Positions 1-5,924 of a stretch of 27,252 nucleotides of DNA are shown here, piece after piece (within the stretch, counting starts at the first letter, position 1; each line of letters opens with the position of its first letter). The stretch is from the IMG/VR virus record IMGVR_UViG_3300027899_000057, positions 1 through 27,252 of that record. One strand, written 5' to 3'. The position numbers and the translations under genes were made by a program. The notes beneath the pieces are model-generated. The model made no database searches. It was not told the origin of the DNA and saw nothing but the letters and a program-made list of their open reading frames with translations. This DNA is from a virus.

Positions 1-1
1 T

Positions 2-142
2 GCTGCACTACGCGCTGAACTAGTAAGCACGCTAGCTTCTATTAGCAAATTTGCTGATGCTAAAAAGCTATCGGTTGATGAACTGCGTAACACCATCATA
101 GCGCTCAAAGAAGTAGCTGGAAAGGTAAACCATGCGCAGTGA
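2..142 (+). CDS. C-terminal end of an unknown protein (partial)
   Basis: The reading frame is open from the window edge and stops at TGA 140-142, giving 46 residues that end in NHAQ. The visible part is rich in Ala, Leu and Lys and looks helical, with the stretch KKLSVDELRNTIIALKEVAG. Its last ten bases overlap the start of the next gene, the tight packing typical of this block. The start lies outside the window. I do not recognise the family and propose no function. Confidence that it is coding comes from the overlap and the amphipathic composition. Confidence 0.6.
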   Translation, partial: AALRAELVSTLASISKFADAKKLSVDELRNTIIALKEVAGKVNHAQ

Positions 143-335
143 CATTGAACAGCTTATTGAACTAGAAAAGCAGCAAACGAATCTGCGAGTCAGGTTCGTG
201 CATTTGCAAAACCAACTGTCTGAACTGCTTGCTGATCTAGAGATTCTGTCACACCGAAAAGAAAGAATTTTGCTGAAGATGAAACGCACAACTATGGATG
301 CCAACAATGAGCAACTACCGAAAAAACCTGTTTGA
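132..335 (+). CDS. Small coiled-coil protein, unknown function
   Basis: This encodes a 67-residue protein starting at ATG 132 with an AAAGGT ribosome binding site six bases upstream. Residues 4-55 are almost entirely helical, with heptad-like Leu/Ile spacing (IEQLIELEKQQTNL, then LQNQLSELLADLEIL), so a short coiled coil is likely. The tail is basic. It overlaps the upstream gene by about 10 bases and the following gene by about 29, so translational coupling is likely. There is no signal peptide or membrane segment. I do not recognise the family; small coiled-coil proteins of this sort are common among accessory phage genes. Confidence 0.7.
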   Translation: MRSDIEQLIELEKQQTNLRVRFVHLQNQLSELLADLEILSHRKERILLKMKRTTMDANNEQLPKKPV

Positions 336-504
336 TGACTGTGTATTTCCAAGTGCATCTGAACTGGCTAGTATGCTGGGGCTGGATGCTGTACCTTTGG
401 ACGCTGAGGTGCACGATGCCATTGCAGCGAGTCTGGAAGAACATACGGCTGGGGCAGACAACGCCTCTATGGGTAGCCGCGATGGTCTGGATAGAGGCCG
501 GTGA
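307..504 (+). CDS. Small acidic protein, unknown function
   Basis: This 65-residue frame (MSNYRKNLFDD...) starts at ATG 307; an in-frame ATG at 298 is an alternative. The middle reads like a real acidic helical protein (SASELASMLGLDAVPLDAEV, then HDAIAASLEE). The last residues, SRDGLDRGR, are less convincing. The competing frame from 332 is Trp-rich and implausible over the same DNA but becomes protein-like after about 482. The gene may end here, or its C terminus may be reached by a +1 frameshift into that frame (see findings). Function unknown. Confidence 0.5.
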   Translation: MSNYRKNLFDDCVFPSASELASMLGLDAVPLDAEVHDAIAASLEEHTAGADNASMGSRDGLDRGR

Positions 505-592
505 TCCCGTTGCTGAGTGGCGCTCTGCTGACGCCTACGCAGCGGGCCGTAAGCCTGTGAGATACTTCAACAAGTGGCGTAAGTTGCAATAG
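482..592 (+). CDS. Very small basic protein, or frameshifted tail of the preceding gene
   Basis: A 36-residue frame runs from ATG 482 to TAG 592 (MVWIEAGDPVAEWRSADAYA, then a basic aromatic tail including YFNKWRKLQ). Its composition is protein-like, unlike the same frame upstream of 482. It overlaps the preceding gene by 23 bases in the +1 frame. No clear ribosome binding site precedes ATG 482, so it may be translated by coupling, or be the C-terminal part of the 307 gene through frameshifting or an old frameshift mutation. No family is recognised. Confidence 0.4.
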   Translation: MVWIEAGDPVAEWRSADAYAAGRKPVRYFNKWRKLQ

Positions 593-606
593 CAGCGACG
601 AAGTTG

Positions 607-635
607 TTGACAAAGTTTGTACAGTATGGCATACT
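607..635 (+). promoter_or_regulatory. Sigma70-like promoter, rightward
   Basis: A perfect -35 box TTGACA (607-612) is followed by a 17-base spacer and CATACT (630-635, 4 of 6 matches to TATAAT). It lies in the 593-680 gap, the only sizeable gap in the left block, and would drive the 681 gene, the tRNA and the genes after it. A second TTGACA occurs at 645-650 but has no good -10 box. Inferred from sequence only. Confidence 0.5.
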
Positions 636-680
636 CAGTTGCAGTTGACAGCGGTGGTGCTGGCTAGCTAGGGGTGCAGT

Positions 681-953
681 ATGTCTAAAGCAATTTTGAA
701 GCGGGTTGTGCCGGGTTTTTATGTGTTGCACGGCGCTGACCATATTCGCGTGCATCAGCATAAGGGTCGTACTTGGAATGGTCGCGATGGTGCCATTGGT
801 TACACCGAATACGTTGTGACTGATACTACGCGTAAGAAGCCTGAAATGCCTTGGGATACTTACTTGCAGGATTTGATTCTTGTCAAGTGCAGTACGCTTG
901 CGCAGGTGCGCTTCTGGTTGGCCAAGAACACCGATAAGTACGTCAATATCTGA
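681..953 (+). CDS. Small protein of unknown function
   Basis: This encodes a 90-residue protein starting at ATG 681 behind a strong AGGGGTG ribosome binding site. It has mixed composition with an N-terminal beta-like stretch (KRVVPGFYVLHGADHIRVHQ) and a conserved-looking C terminus (AQVRFWLAKNTDKYV). It is basic in the middle, with no Cys pair and no membrane segment. It follows a probable promoter, and its TGA stop is only four bases before the tRNA gene, so both probably lie on one transcript. I do not recognise the family. Coding potential is good; function unknown. Confidence 0.75.
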   Translation: MSKAILKRVVPGFYVLHGADHIRVHQHKGRTWNGRDGAIGYTEYVVTDTTRKKPEMPWDTYLQDLILVKCSTLAQVRFWLAKNTDKYVNI

Positions 954-957
954 GTAT

Positions 958-1041
958 GTGGGGATGGCGGAATAGGTAGACGCAGCGAACTTAAACTTCG
1001 CTGTCAGCAATGGCATACGGGTTCAAGTCCCGTTCCCCGCA
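958..1041 (+). tRNA. tRNA-Leu, anticodon TAA
   Basis: A class II cloverleaf folds cleanly. The acceptor GTGGGGA (958-964) pairs with TCCCCGC (1034-1040, one G-U pair) and is followed by discriminator A 1041. The D arm is GCG...CGC with the GGTAGA loop. The anticodon stem GCGAA/TTCGC holds the loop CTTAAAC, giving anticodon TAA. A long variable arm (GTCA/TGGC) and a T arm ACGGG-TTCAAGT-CCCGT complete it. The long variable arm and anticodon agree on leucine (codons UUA/UUG). CCA is not encoded, so the host must add it. Phage tRNAs usually supplement codons rarer in the host. Confidence 0.93.
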
Positions 1042-1063
1042 CTAACTAGTATAGAGGTTATTC

Positions 1064-1366
1064 ATGTACTATGATTGCAACGGTAACCCGGTGAAATGGG
1101 AAGACAAGGCTGGTGAGGCGTCAAGCCTGCGCACCGGCAAGTGCACGCAACTCAACGATAGCTATGACAACAAGCTTGCTATCGTTGAGGAAATGTGGAC
1201 ACGTCCCTTTGACAAAACCAATACGTTTGCGTATTGGCGTGCTGAAATCAACGTCGGTGTTTATAACTGGTCTTGTGGTCACTTTGTTACGGCTACGGAA
1301 GCTAAGGATGCCAGCAACAAAATGTTGCTGCTGTGTAAGGTCATCATTGAAGATAGTGGGGTTTAG
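1064..1366 (+). CDS. Hypothetical protein
   Basis: This encodes a 100-residue protein starting at ATG 1064 with an AGAGG ribosome binding site. The N-terminal part is polar (MYYDCNGNPVKWEDKAGEAS). The centre has aromatic, beta-like segments (FAYWRAEINVGVYNWSCGHF) and the end is hydrophobic. Cys residues are scattered and do not form an obvious zinc site. It lies between the tRNA gene and the winged-helix-like gene and is separated from the latter by one base, so it is probably co-transcribed and coupled. Family not recognised. Confidence 0.75.
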   Translation: MYYDCNGNPVKWEDKAGEASSLRTGKCTQLNDSYDNKLAIVEEMWTRPFDKTNTFAYWRAEINVGVYNWSCGHFVTATEAKDASNKMLLLCKVIIEDSGV

Positions 1367-1367
1367 T

Positions 1368-1778
1368 ATGGGTGGTCATCGGTTGAGTCATGTACTGTTG
1401 GTTAAAGCGTGCAAAGAAAGCTTGGCAGCTAATGATGGCGTCCTGTACGCTGACGACGTTGCCCTGCGCTGTGACAGTGAGCCTGCTACCGTCACACGCA
1501 ACATCAAGATGCTGGTGGCTGCTGGGCTACGTGGTCTGCCTGAGTTCACACGCCGCGTCAAAGCATCGCGTGAGTCCGCCGATGGCACCGCTAAGGTCGC
1601 AGATCCATATAACATTCAGTTTTGGGACGGCGACAAGTGGCGTATCGGTTCTGTGATTCGTATTGTCGTAAAAGGCAAGCACAAGGGTTGGATGGTAGTC
1701 AAATTCGGCAACAAAAAGACTGAGATTGACCCCAACCATCTTGATCGTCGTGGTATGCCTCTTTTCAAGAAAATCTAA
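1368..1778 (+). CDS. Winged-helix-like DNA-binding protein (putative regulator)
   Basis: This encodes a 136-residue protein starting at ATG 1368, one base after the previous stop and behind GTGGGG. The frame is open much further upstream, but that part overlaps the 1064 gene. Residues about 8-62 look like a helix-turn-helix: ADDVALRCDSEPATVTRNIK, followed by MLVAAGLRGLPEF. The layout closely matches the leftward protein at 2671-3024 (NDG, two helices, then KLLREAGLEIPAL). Residues 85-136 look like a small beta domain (IQFWDGDKWRIGSVIRIVVK). It may bind DNA and regulate phage transcription; this is inferred from the motif only. Confidence 0.7.
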   Translation: MGGHRLSHVLLVKACKESLAANDGVLYADDVALRCDSEPATVTRNIKMLVAAGLRGLPEFTRRVKASRESADGTAKVADPYNIQFWDGDKWRIGSVIRIVVKGKHKGWMVVKFGNKKTEIDPNHLDRRGMPLFKKI

Positions 1779-1790
1779 CGGTGGTGTGCA

Positions 1791-2201
1791 ATGATTGAAG
1801 TTGTTTCCGCAGTCATTGCAAATGATGCTGGTGATGTTCTTGTTGCACTTAGGTCTGCTGGTGCTAGTGCTGGTTCTTGTTGGGAAACACCCGGTGGTAA
1901 AGTTGACCCCGGTGAATCTCACGAACAGGCATTACGTCGCGAGATACGTGAAGAATTGGGCGTTGAATTGGCTAGTGTTGGCAAGATCGTTGCTGACGTG
2001 GTTGTGCCCGGTAGGCGGGCAGCGCTGCACGTAGTGTTCTACGCCTGCACGATGCCTGCCGGGGCCAAGCCGCGCCGTCTGGCGGGGCAGGAACGCCTGT
2101 GCTGGGCACACCGTGACAAGCTTGCCGACCGCCGCATGACGCCGGGTAACATGGCGGCAATGGGCAAGATTATCAACTACTTGAGGAAGGTAGCCAAATG
2201 A
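1791..2201 (+). CDS. Nudix hydrolase (MutT-like)
   Basis: This encodes a 136-residue protein starting at ATG 1791 behind GGTGGTG. It has a complete Nudix box at residues 36-58 (G-x5-E-x7-REIREELGV), whose Glu residues bind the catalytic metal. The Nudix family hydrolyses nucleoside diphosphates linked to other groups, such as oxidised dNTPs, dNTPs, NADH or capped RNA. The short length and N-terminal EVVSAVIANDAGDVLVALRS resemble MutT/Nudix dNTP pyrophosphatases. The substrate here cannot be deduced. In a phage it might sanitise the dNTP pool. It overlaps the next gene by ATGA at 2198-2201. The C-terminal half is more GC-rich than its neighbours. Confidence 0.92.
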   Translation: MIEVVSAVIANDAGDVLVALRSAGASAGSCWETPGGKVDPGESHEQALRREIREELGVELASVGKIVADVVVPGRRAALHVVFYACTMPAGAKPRRLAGQERLCWAHRDKLADRRMTPGNMAAMGKIINYLRKVAK

Positions 2202-2326
2202 GAAACAAAGAACACGCGTATAAGCACAATGTAATGGCACGAACGTATTTGCCACGCTCGCGGTTGCCCGCTACTGCTGCAAATGGCAACACAGACGGCA
2301 CTGTAAACATAGAGGTAGTATTATGA
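2198..2326 (+). CDS. Small basic protein, unknown
   Basis: This 42-residue frame starts at ATG 2198, overlapping the Nudix stop (ATGA), and ends at TGA 2326, which overlaps the next start in the same way. The protein is basic at the N terminus (MRNKEHAYKHNVMARTYLPR) and polar at the end. The double ATGA coupling is the main support for it being translated. Its first residues resemble those of the next gene (MRNKEH versus MSNKEGMHK), which may reflect a small duplication. No family recognised. Confidence 0.55.
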   Translation: MRNKEHAYKHNVMARTYLPRSRLPATAANGNTDGTVNIEVVL

Positions 2327-2484
2327 GCAACAAAGAAGGTATGCACAAACGTTACTATCGTGGCGGTGAATGGAACTATCATTCTGCTAGTCCGCATCCT
2401 GTAACCAAGCGTTTGTACAGCCGACAAGCACGTCGTCGGGTCAAGCGTACGATGCAACGCGAGCTTGACAAGCCGGAAGAATAG
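2323..2484 (+). CDS. Small very basic protein, unknown
   Basis: This encodes a 53-residue protein from ATG 2323 with an AGAGG ribosome binding site about seven bases upstream and an ATGA overlap with the preceding gene. It is strongly basic in the C-terminal half (KRLYSRQARRRVKRTMQREL) with an aromatic N-terminal region (RYYRGGEWNYH). Such charge suggests nucleic acid or nucleoprotein contact, but this is only inference. It is the last rightward gene; the terminators begin 40 bases downstream. Confidence 0.65.
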   Translation: MSNKEGMHKRYYRGGEWNYHSASPHPVTKRLYSRQARRRVKRTMQRELDKPEE

Positions 2485-2524
2485 CGCTATGATACCAGCA
2501 GCTTGATTCCTGTCATCAAGCACA

Positions 2525-2560
2525 AAAGGGCCAGCAGTATATCGGTGCTGCTGGCCCTTT
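2525..2560. terminator. Hairpin terminator of the rightward block
   Basis: A perfect 13-bp stem AAAGGGCCAGCAG / CTGCTGGCCCTTT has a 10-base loop. The stem ends in TTT and is followed by CTGTTTTA on the + strand, fitting intrinsic termination of rightward transcripts. The AAAA on the other side would serve leftward transcripts less well. Confidence 0.8.
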
Positions 2561-2588
2561 CTGTTTTACCGCTAACAATTTCAGACGC

Positions 2589-2629
2589 AAAAAAGCCCGG
2601 TTGGTGTGCAAATCCAACCGGGCTTTTTT
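2589..2629. terminator. Bidirectional intrinsic terminator
   Basis: A perfect 16-bp stem AAAAAAGCCCGGTTGG / CCAACCGGGCTTTTTT has a nine-base loop. A GC-rich core flanked by six A and six T gives a U tract in both directions, so it can stop both the rightward block and the long leftward block that converge here. Confidence 0.9.
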
Positions 2630-2638
2630 GTTGTGTCC

Positions 2639-2663
2639 GCTACGTGTGAATCGCACACGTAGC
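2639..2663. repeat. Inverted repeat beside the leftward stop codon
   Basis: A perfect 10-bp inverted repeat GCTACGTGTG / CACACGTAGC has a five-base loop. It lies eight bases beyond the stop of the leftward helix-turn-helix gene. It has no U tract, so it may protect the mRNA 3' end or be a protein-binding site. Confidence 0.5.
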
Positions 2664-2670
2664 AGGCGGC

Positions 2671-3024
2671 TTAGTCCTCGTCGTCATCCTCGACAACGCG
2701 GGCCGGTTCCTTCTTGGCGGGCTTCGCAGCCTTGGCGGCCTTCGGGGCCTTCGGGGCCGGGGCTTCGTCCTCGCCGTCATCGTCGCCGTCCAGAATCGAC
2801 TGCAAGCCCGACACGTCACGCGTGGACTTGCGGCGACCGCGCTTCAGCGCCGGGATTTCCAGACCGGCTTCACGCAACAGCTTCACACGACGGTAAATCG
2901 CAGCCGGGGTAACGCCAACCTTTTCAGCCAGCGCAATCGCCGTGAGATCGCCATCATTTTCCAGAATGCAATCACGGATTGCACGCGCCAATTGCTTGTC
3001 AGTAACCTTAGTTTCAAACGCCAT
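2671..3024 (-). CDS. Helix-turn-helix DNA-binding protein with acidic tail
   Basis: This encodes a 117-residue protein with a strong AAAGGGA ribosome binding site before ATG 3024. Residues about 8-65 form a winged or MarR/replication-initiator-style helix-turn-helix (LTAIALAEKVGVTPAAIYRR, then VKLLREAGLEIPAL). After a basic hinge (KRGRRKS) comes an Ala/Lys/Pro linker and an acidic end (VVEDDDED). It resembles the N-terminal part of the rightward 1368 gene. It is the last gene of the leftward block but has its own sigma70-like promoter, which suits an independently expressed regulator. An alternative role is a DNA-architectural protein; the target is unknown. Confidence 0.8.
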   Translation of the reverse strand: MAFETKVTDKQLARAIRDCILENDGDLTAIALAEKVGVTPAAIYRRVKLLREAGLEIPALKRGRRKSTRDVSGLQSILDGDDDGEDEAPAPKAPKAAKAAKPAKKEPARVVEDDDED

Positions 3025-3106
3025 GATAAGTTCCCTTTCTAAGCTGGCAACTGGTGCCAGTCGCCGATCGCCGGCGCGTCACACCACCGTGCCGCGTCGT
3101 GTAGTA

Positions 3107-3135
3107 GTTGTACCACGTCAGGTATGCCGTGTCAA
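3107..3135 (-). promoter_or_regulatory. Sigma70-like promoter for the helix-turn-helix gene
   Basis: Read leftward, a perfect -35 TTGACA (3135-3130), a 17-base spacer and -10 TACAAC (3112-3107) lie upstream of the 3024 start. The -35 overlaps the last codons of the upstream gene. The roughly 80-base leader that follows has GC-rich dyads such as CCGGCG. The box spacing equals that of the rightward promoter at 607-635. Confidence 0.55.
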
Positions 3136-3686
3136 CTATTTTTGTGGTATCGACGCTGATGTTCTGCGTGCGCATTGAGCCATCGTTCAACCGTTGAGCC
3201 ATCGGTAACGGCATTGTACGGCAGCGTGTCACCGCACTCGCAGACAAACCCATACGCTAACTGTACGAAAACAGTTGAGTTAGCAGTATTGGCAGAAAGC
3301 TTATGCCGGTGAGCAAACTCTTTTATGGCTATCGGTGTATGCCGTGTGTGGTACGCAGCATTGTAAGCAGTCACGACTGAAATCCAGTATGCTTCTGCAC
3401 GACGTTGAGGCGCAGTTTGTGCGATAATGTGCTGTAGTTTGGCTAGCTTATCAGCCATAGCACTCGCAGCGGTCACAGCAAGATCATGCGCTGATCTGCG
3501 GTATGGCGGCGTAGTATGCCACGGTTTCAGCAGCTTTTCACACGTGGTACATTTACGTCGTCTTTCAGCAGATAGTAGCACAGCGCCATTACGATAAGCT
3601 CGATGGCAAAGTGACTTTTCTTCTGTTAGCCAAAAATGCGCTACAAGATGATTCTCTATGTAACGCCAATCATGTACGCCAGCCAT
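3132..3686 (-). CDS. Putative zinc-binding protein, unknown function
   Basis: This encodes a 184-residue protein from ATG 3686. Two Cys/His clusters are visible: residues about 27-49 (SLCHRAY...KCTTCEKLL), a likely CH/CxxC zinc site, and a C-terminal C-x-C...H-x2-H pattern (FVCECGDTLPYN, then ALNAH-like WLNAHAEH). The centre is helical and basic, resembling a helix-turn-helix (IAIKEFAHRHKLSANTANS). It may be a nucleic-acid-binding protein, but no known family is recognised. The start follows the upstream stop closely with only a weak ribosome binding site, suggesting coupling. The end overlaps the promoter of the next gene. Confidence 0.7.
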   Translation of the reverse strand: MAGVHDWRYIENHLVAHFWLTEEKSLCHRAYRNGAVLLSAERRRKCTTCEKLLKPWHTTPPYRRSAHDLAVTAASAMADKLAKLQHIIAQTAPQRRAEAYWISVVTAYNAAYHTRHTPIAIKEFAHRHKLSANTANSTVFVQLAYGFVCECGDTLPYNAVTDGSTVERWLNAHAEHQRRYHKNS

Positions 3687-3689
3687 AGA

Positions 3690-3968
3690 CTACAACCGAC
3701 CACGTTTGGTGCGGTCCAAATCATCAAGCCTGTCAACGGCATTGTCCAGACCGTTCTTAAGCACGTGGCGCACTTCCATTTCAATCAGGTCGCGCAATGA
3801 AGCAGTTACTAGCATACCATCATACCACGACGTGAAGTACTTAGGCATAGTGGTATTGATAATGGTCTTTGCTTTTTCCTCATCGTAGTCATGCAGCAGG
3901 ATTCCTGCAATCTCAAACGCTGAACGGCTAAAGCTAAACTTGATATCGACGACGTAAGAATCTGGCAT
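3690..3968 (-). CDS. Hypothetical protein
   Basis: This encodes a 92-residue protein from ATG 3968 behind AGGTAATAAC, four bases after the stop of the upstream helicase gene. The N terminus looks like a beta strand (YVVDIKFSFSRSAFEIAGIL). The rest is helical and charged (DLIEMEVRHVLKNGLDNAVD) with a basic end. No Cys, signal peptide or membrane segment is present. The tight spacing with the helicase suggests co-expression and perhaps a DNA-metabolism role, but no family is recognised. Confidence 0.75.
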   Translation of the reverse strand: MPDSYVVDIKFSFSRSAFEIAGILLHDYDEEKAKTIINTTMPKYFTSWYDGMLVTASLRDLIEMEVRHVLKNGLDNAVDRLDDLDRTKRGRL

Positions 3969-3972
3969 GTTA

Positions 3973-5142
3973 TTACCTGTAAAAAATGGCTAGGCGCTTT
4001 GCAGCGCGCGTGATTGCAGTGTACATAAGTTTGCGATACTGCACAGGTTCTTTCTTGCTAAACCATGACAACGAACCACAATGTACGATGCCAACTTCTG
4101 ACCACTGACTACCCTGTGATTTGTGCACAGTAATGCACTCACCATAATCGACAGGAATTGCCTGCTTACGGTAGCCTGCATCGGGCATGTCGTCCAGAAT
4201 CCAGCGCCAGTCGCCAAGGGGGCTACCTGCCTCAATGTGACGCGGTACGACGATTGCTGAGCCATTGTCGGGGCTTGTCCAGTACACGCGCAGCATGTCG
4301 CCAAGGTCGTCAATGGCGGCGACAGTACGTGTATCGCCATTCATCAGGCCAATTGTCGTGTTGTTGCGTAGGCAGATAAACGTGTCGCCAACCTCTAGAG
4401 GTTCTGTGCGTTTCATCTTGTCACGAATCTTTGTGTTCAACTCAGCACGTGTAGCATTGCTGAAGCACAAAAGTGTAGCATCAATACCTGCTTTACGCCG
4501 TTCAATCAGCCAGTCAACAGCATCATCTTCGCCAAGCAAGTCTACGTCTGGACTATCTAATTCCAACTTTGCCGCAGTAGTCCACTTCTCACCGTTGCGC
4601 ACAGCGGTAGCCATACGGATGATCGGGCTTTCCAGTGCCTGCCGGTGTACCTGCGTAAGCAACGTCGTGGGCTTATCCATGCGTGGGCCAACGGCGTCTT
4701 TAACTGGCGGCAATTGCTCGCGATCACCGACGTACAATACTTGCACATCAGCAGCCATTTTGAGCATGAAGTCAGCATGTAATTGCTTTCCAATCATACT
4801 AGCTTCATCAACAATAACCAAGCTACCAATTGGTGCAACTGCGCGCACGTCCAAAAATACCAGATTGCCGTCAACGTCGTTTAGCGCTTTTTCGTACAGC
4901 AAACGATGGATGGTGCTGGCCGGTTTGCCAGTAACTTCGCGTAGTCGTGACGCAGCTTTGCCAGTCGGTGCCATTAGCGCGACATTTCTGTGCTGCTCAG
5001 CCCACGCAATTACTGCACGCATTAGCGTAGTTTTACCGCTGCCAGCAGGACCGATGAGAACCATCTCACGTTCACCTGCTGCAATAGCATCTTGGATGAT
5101 CGCGAATGCCAACTTCTGATCTGGACTCAGTTCAATTTCCAT
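3973..5142 (-). CDS. Dda/RecD-like SF1 DNA helicase
   Basis: This encodes a 389-residue superfamily 1B helicase. Counting from MEIELS, motifs are Walker A GPAGSGKTT (31-39), motif Ia MAPTGKAASRL, Walker B LVIVDEAS (to 115), motif III GDREQLPPV (139-147), and C-terminal VHKSQGSQW and YTAITRA. This fits T4 Dda and the ATPase core of RecD2, 5'-3' helicases that act at forks and in recombination. Size is close to Dda (439 residues), with no large extra domain. I chose ATG 5142. A GTG at 5154, overlapping the previous stop, would add four residues but has no ribosome binding site. It probably serves replication together with the polymerase, helicase and recombinase encoded upstream. Confidence 0.93.
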   Translation of the reverse strand: MEIELSPDQKLAFAIIQDAIAAGEREMVLIGPAGSGKTTLMRAVIAWAEQHRNVALMAPTGKAASRLREVTGKPASTIHRLLYEKALNDVDGNLVFLDVRAVAPIGSLVIVDEASMIGKQLHADFMLKMAADVQVLYVGDREQLPPVKDAVGPRMDKPTTLLTQVHRQALESPIIRMATAVRNGEKWTTAAKLELDSPDVDLLGEDDAVDWLIERRKAGIDATLLCFSNATRAELNTKIRDKMKRTEPLEVGDTFICLRNNTTIGLMNGDTRTVAAIDDLGDMLRVYWTSPDNGSAIVVPRHIEAGSPLGDWRWILDDMPDAGYRKQAIPVDYGECITVHKSQGSQWSEVGIVHCGSLSWFSKKEPVQYRKLMYTAITRAAKRLAIFYR

Positions 5143-5150
5143 AGTAGTTC

Positions 5151-5924
5151 TCACAAGTATGCGTCTGGAAACAGTAGGCTACCAGCAGGTTGAAGTGGTG
5201 CAACAATTGCGTTTTGAAAAGAAACGTTTTTGCCTTTGAAAACACGCTGAAGTATGTCAAGGTGTTCATTGGCACGTCTTATCGTTGGGCCGGTGTAGAA
5301 GTCCATGTGTGCACGTATGTCAGACATTACAAGCACTGACCATGCACAAATAGCTGTAGACAATTCTTCTGGTGTAACATCGTTGAACGGCTTAATTTGA
5401 AAATAGTTATCACGATGGTACGTATGAATAAGCATGTCTAGTTTGAGCAAAAAGTCGTGTAGGCTGTACGAGACTTTGTAGTCGGCTGACCACGTATCAG
5501 CCTGTATCGCACACCACGGCTCTGTCACAAGTACCAGTTTTATCAGGTTTATGTCTTGCCAGCCGTCCCTGCTGTCATAGCACACGCTAAATATCTTGCA
5601 CAAATCATCGTGCTTAGCCGTTGCATACCGCGAAGCATTGTACTCATAGTAATCTACGCCGTTTTTTCTGGACAGAACACGCGATAACACGCCGCTACCG
5701 AACATAAAAGTTAGCATATTGCCAACTTTGAAACAATTACGCTGGTTGTTTTCTAGACCAATGACTGCTAACGCGTCTTCGACTGTGATGCGTAACTTTC
5801 CTGTGAAGTCCCACGGTTTACGCTCAGCGTATTGCTGTACGATAGGTGCGTATTTAGCGTATTCTTCATCCGTAAATCTGTAGGGCGGCTTTGCTGCGGA
5901 TGAAGTTTGCTGTTTCTTCTGCAT
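5151..5924 (-). CDS. Hypothetical protein, 257 residues
   Basis: ATG 5924 follows GGGG by four to five bases. The frame overlaps the end of the upstream methyltransferase gene by 59 bases and ends in GTGA next to the helicase start. The N terminus is charged (MQKKQQTSSAAKPPYRF). Residues about 45-85 look like a small basic domain (LRITVEDALAVIGLENNQRN), possibly a helix-turn-helix. The rest is helical and aromatic. No known domain is recognised. Its place between a DNA methyltransferase and a helicase suggests a role in DNA metabolism, but this is context only. Confidence 0.8.
   Translation of the reverse strand: MQKKQQTSSAAKPPYRFTDEEYAKYAPIVQQYAERKPWDFTGKLRITVEDALAVIGLENNQRNCFKVGNMLTFMFGSGVLSRVLSRKNGVDYYEYNASRYATAKHDDLCKIFSVCYDSRDGWQDINLIKLVLVTEPWCAIQADTWSADYKVSYSLHDFLLKLDMLIHTYHRDNYFQIKPFNDVTPEELSTAICAWSVLVMSDIRAHMDFYTGPTIRRANEHLDILQRVFKGKNVSFQNAIVAPLQPAGSLLFPDAYL

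Noticed and set aside
332-481. The first half of the frame starting at 332
   Set aside because: It is Trp- and hydrophobic-rich (for example WLVCWGWMLYLWT) over DNA that codes for a normal acidic protein in the frame starting at 307.
567-1016. A 149-codon leftward frame over the 681 gene and the tRNA
   Set aside because: It covers most of the tRNA-Leu gene and a supported rightward gene, and its sequence is low in protein-like features.
1527-1922. Leftward frame of 131 codons over the winged-helix and Nudix genes
   Set aside because: It is antisense to two well-supported genes and has no motif.
4265-5119. A 284-codon open frame on the + strand opposite the helicase gene
   Set aside because: It lies wholly antisense to a well-supported helicase with all motifs. 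It has no recognisable motif, and its Ser/Arg-rich composition is that of a shadow frame.
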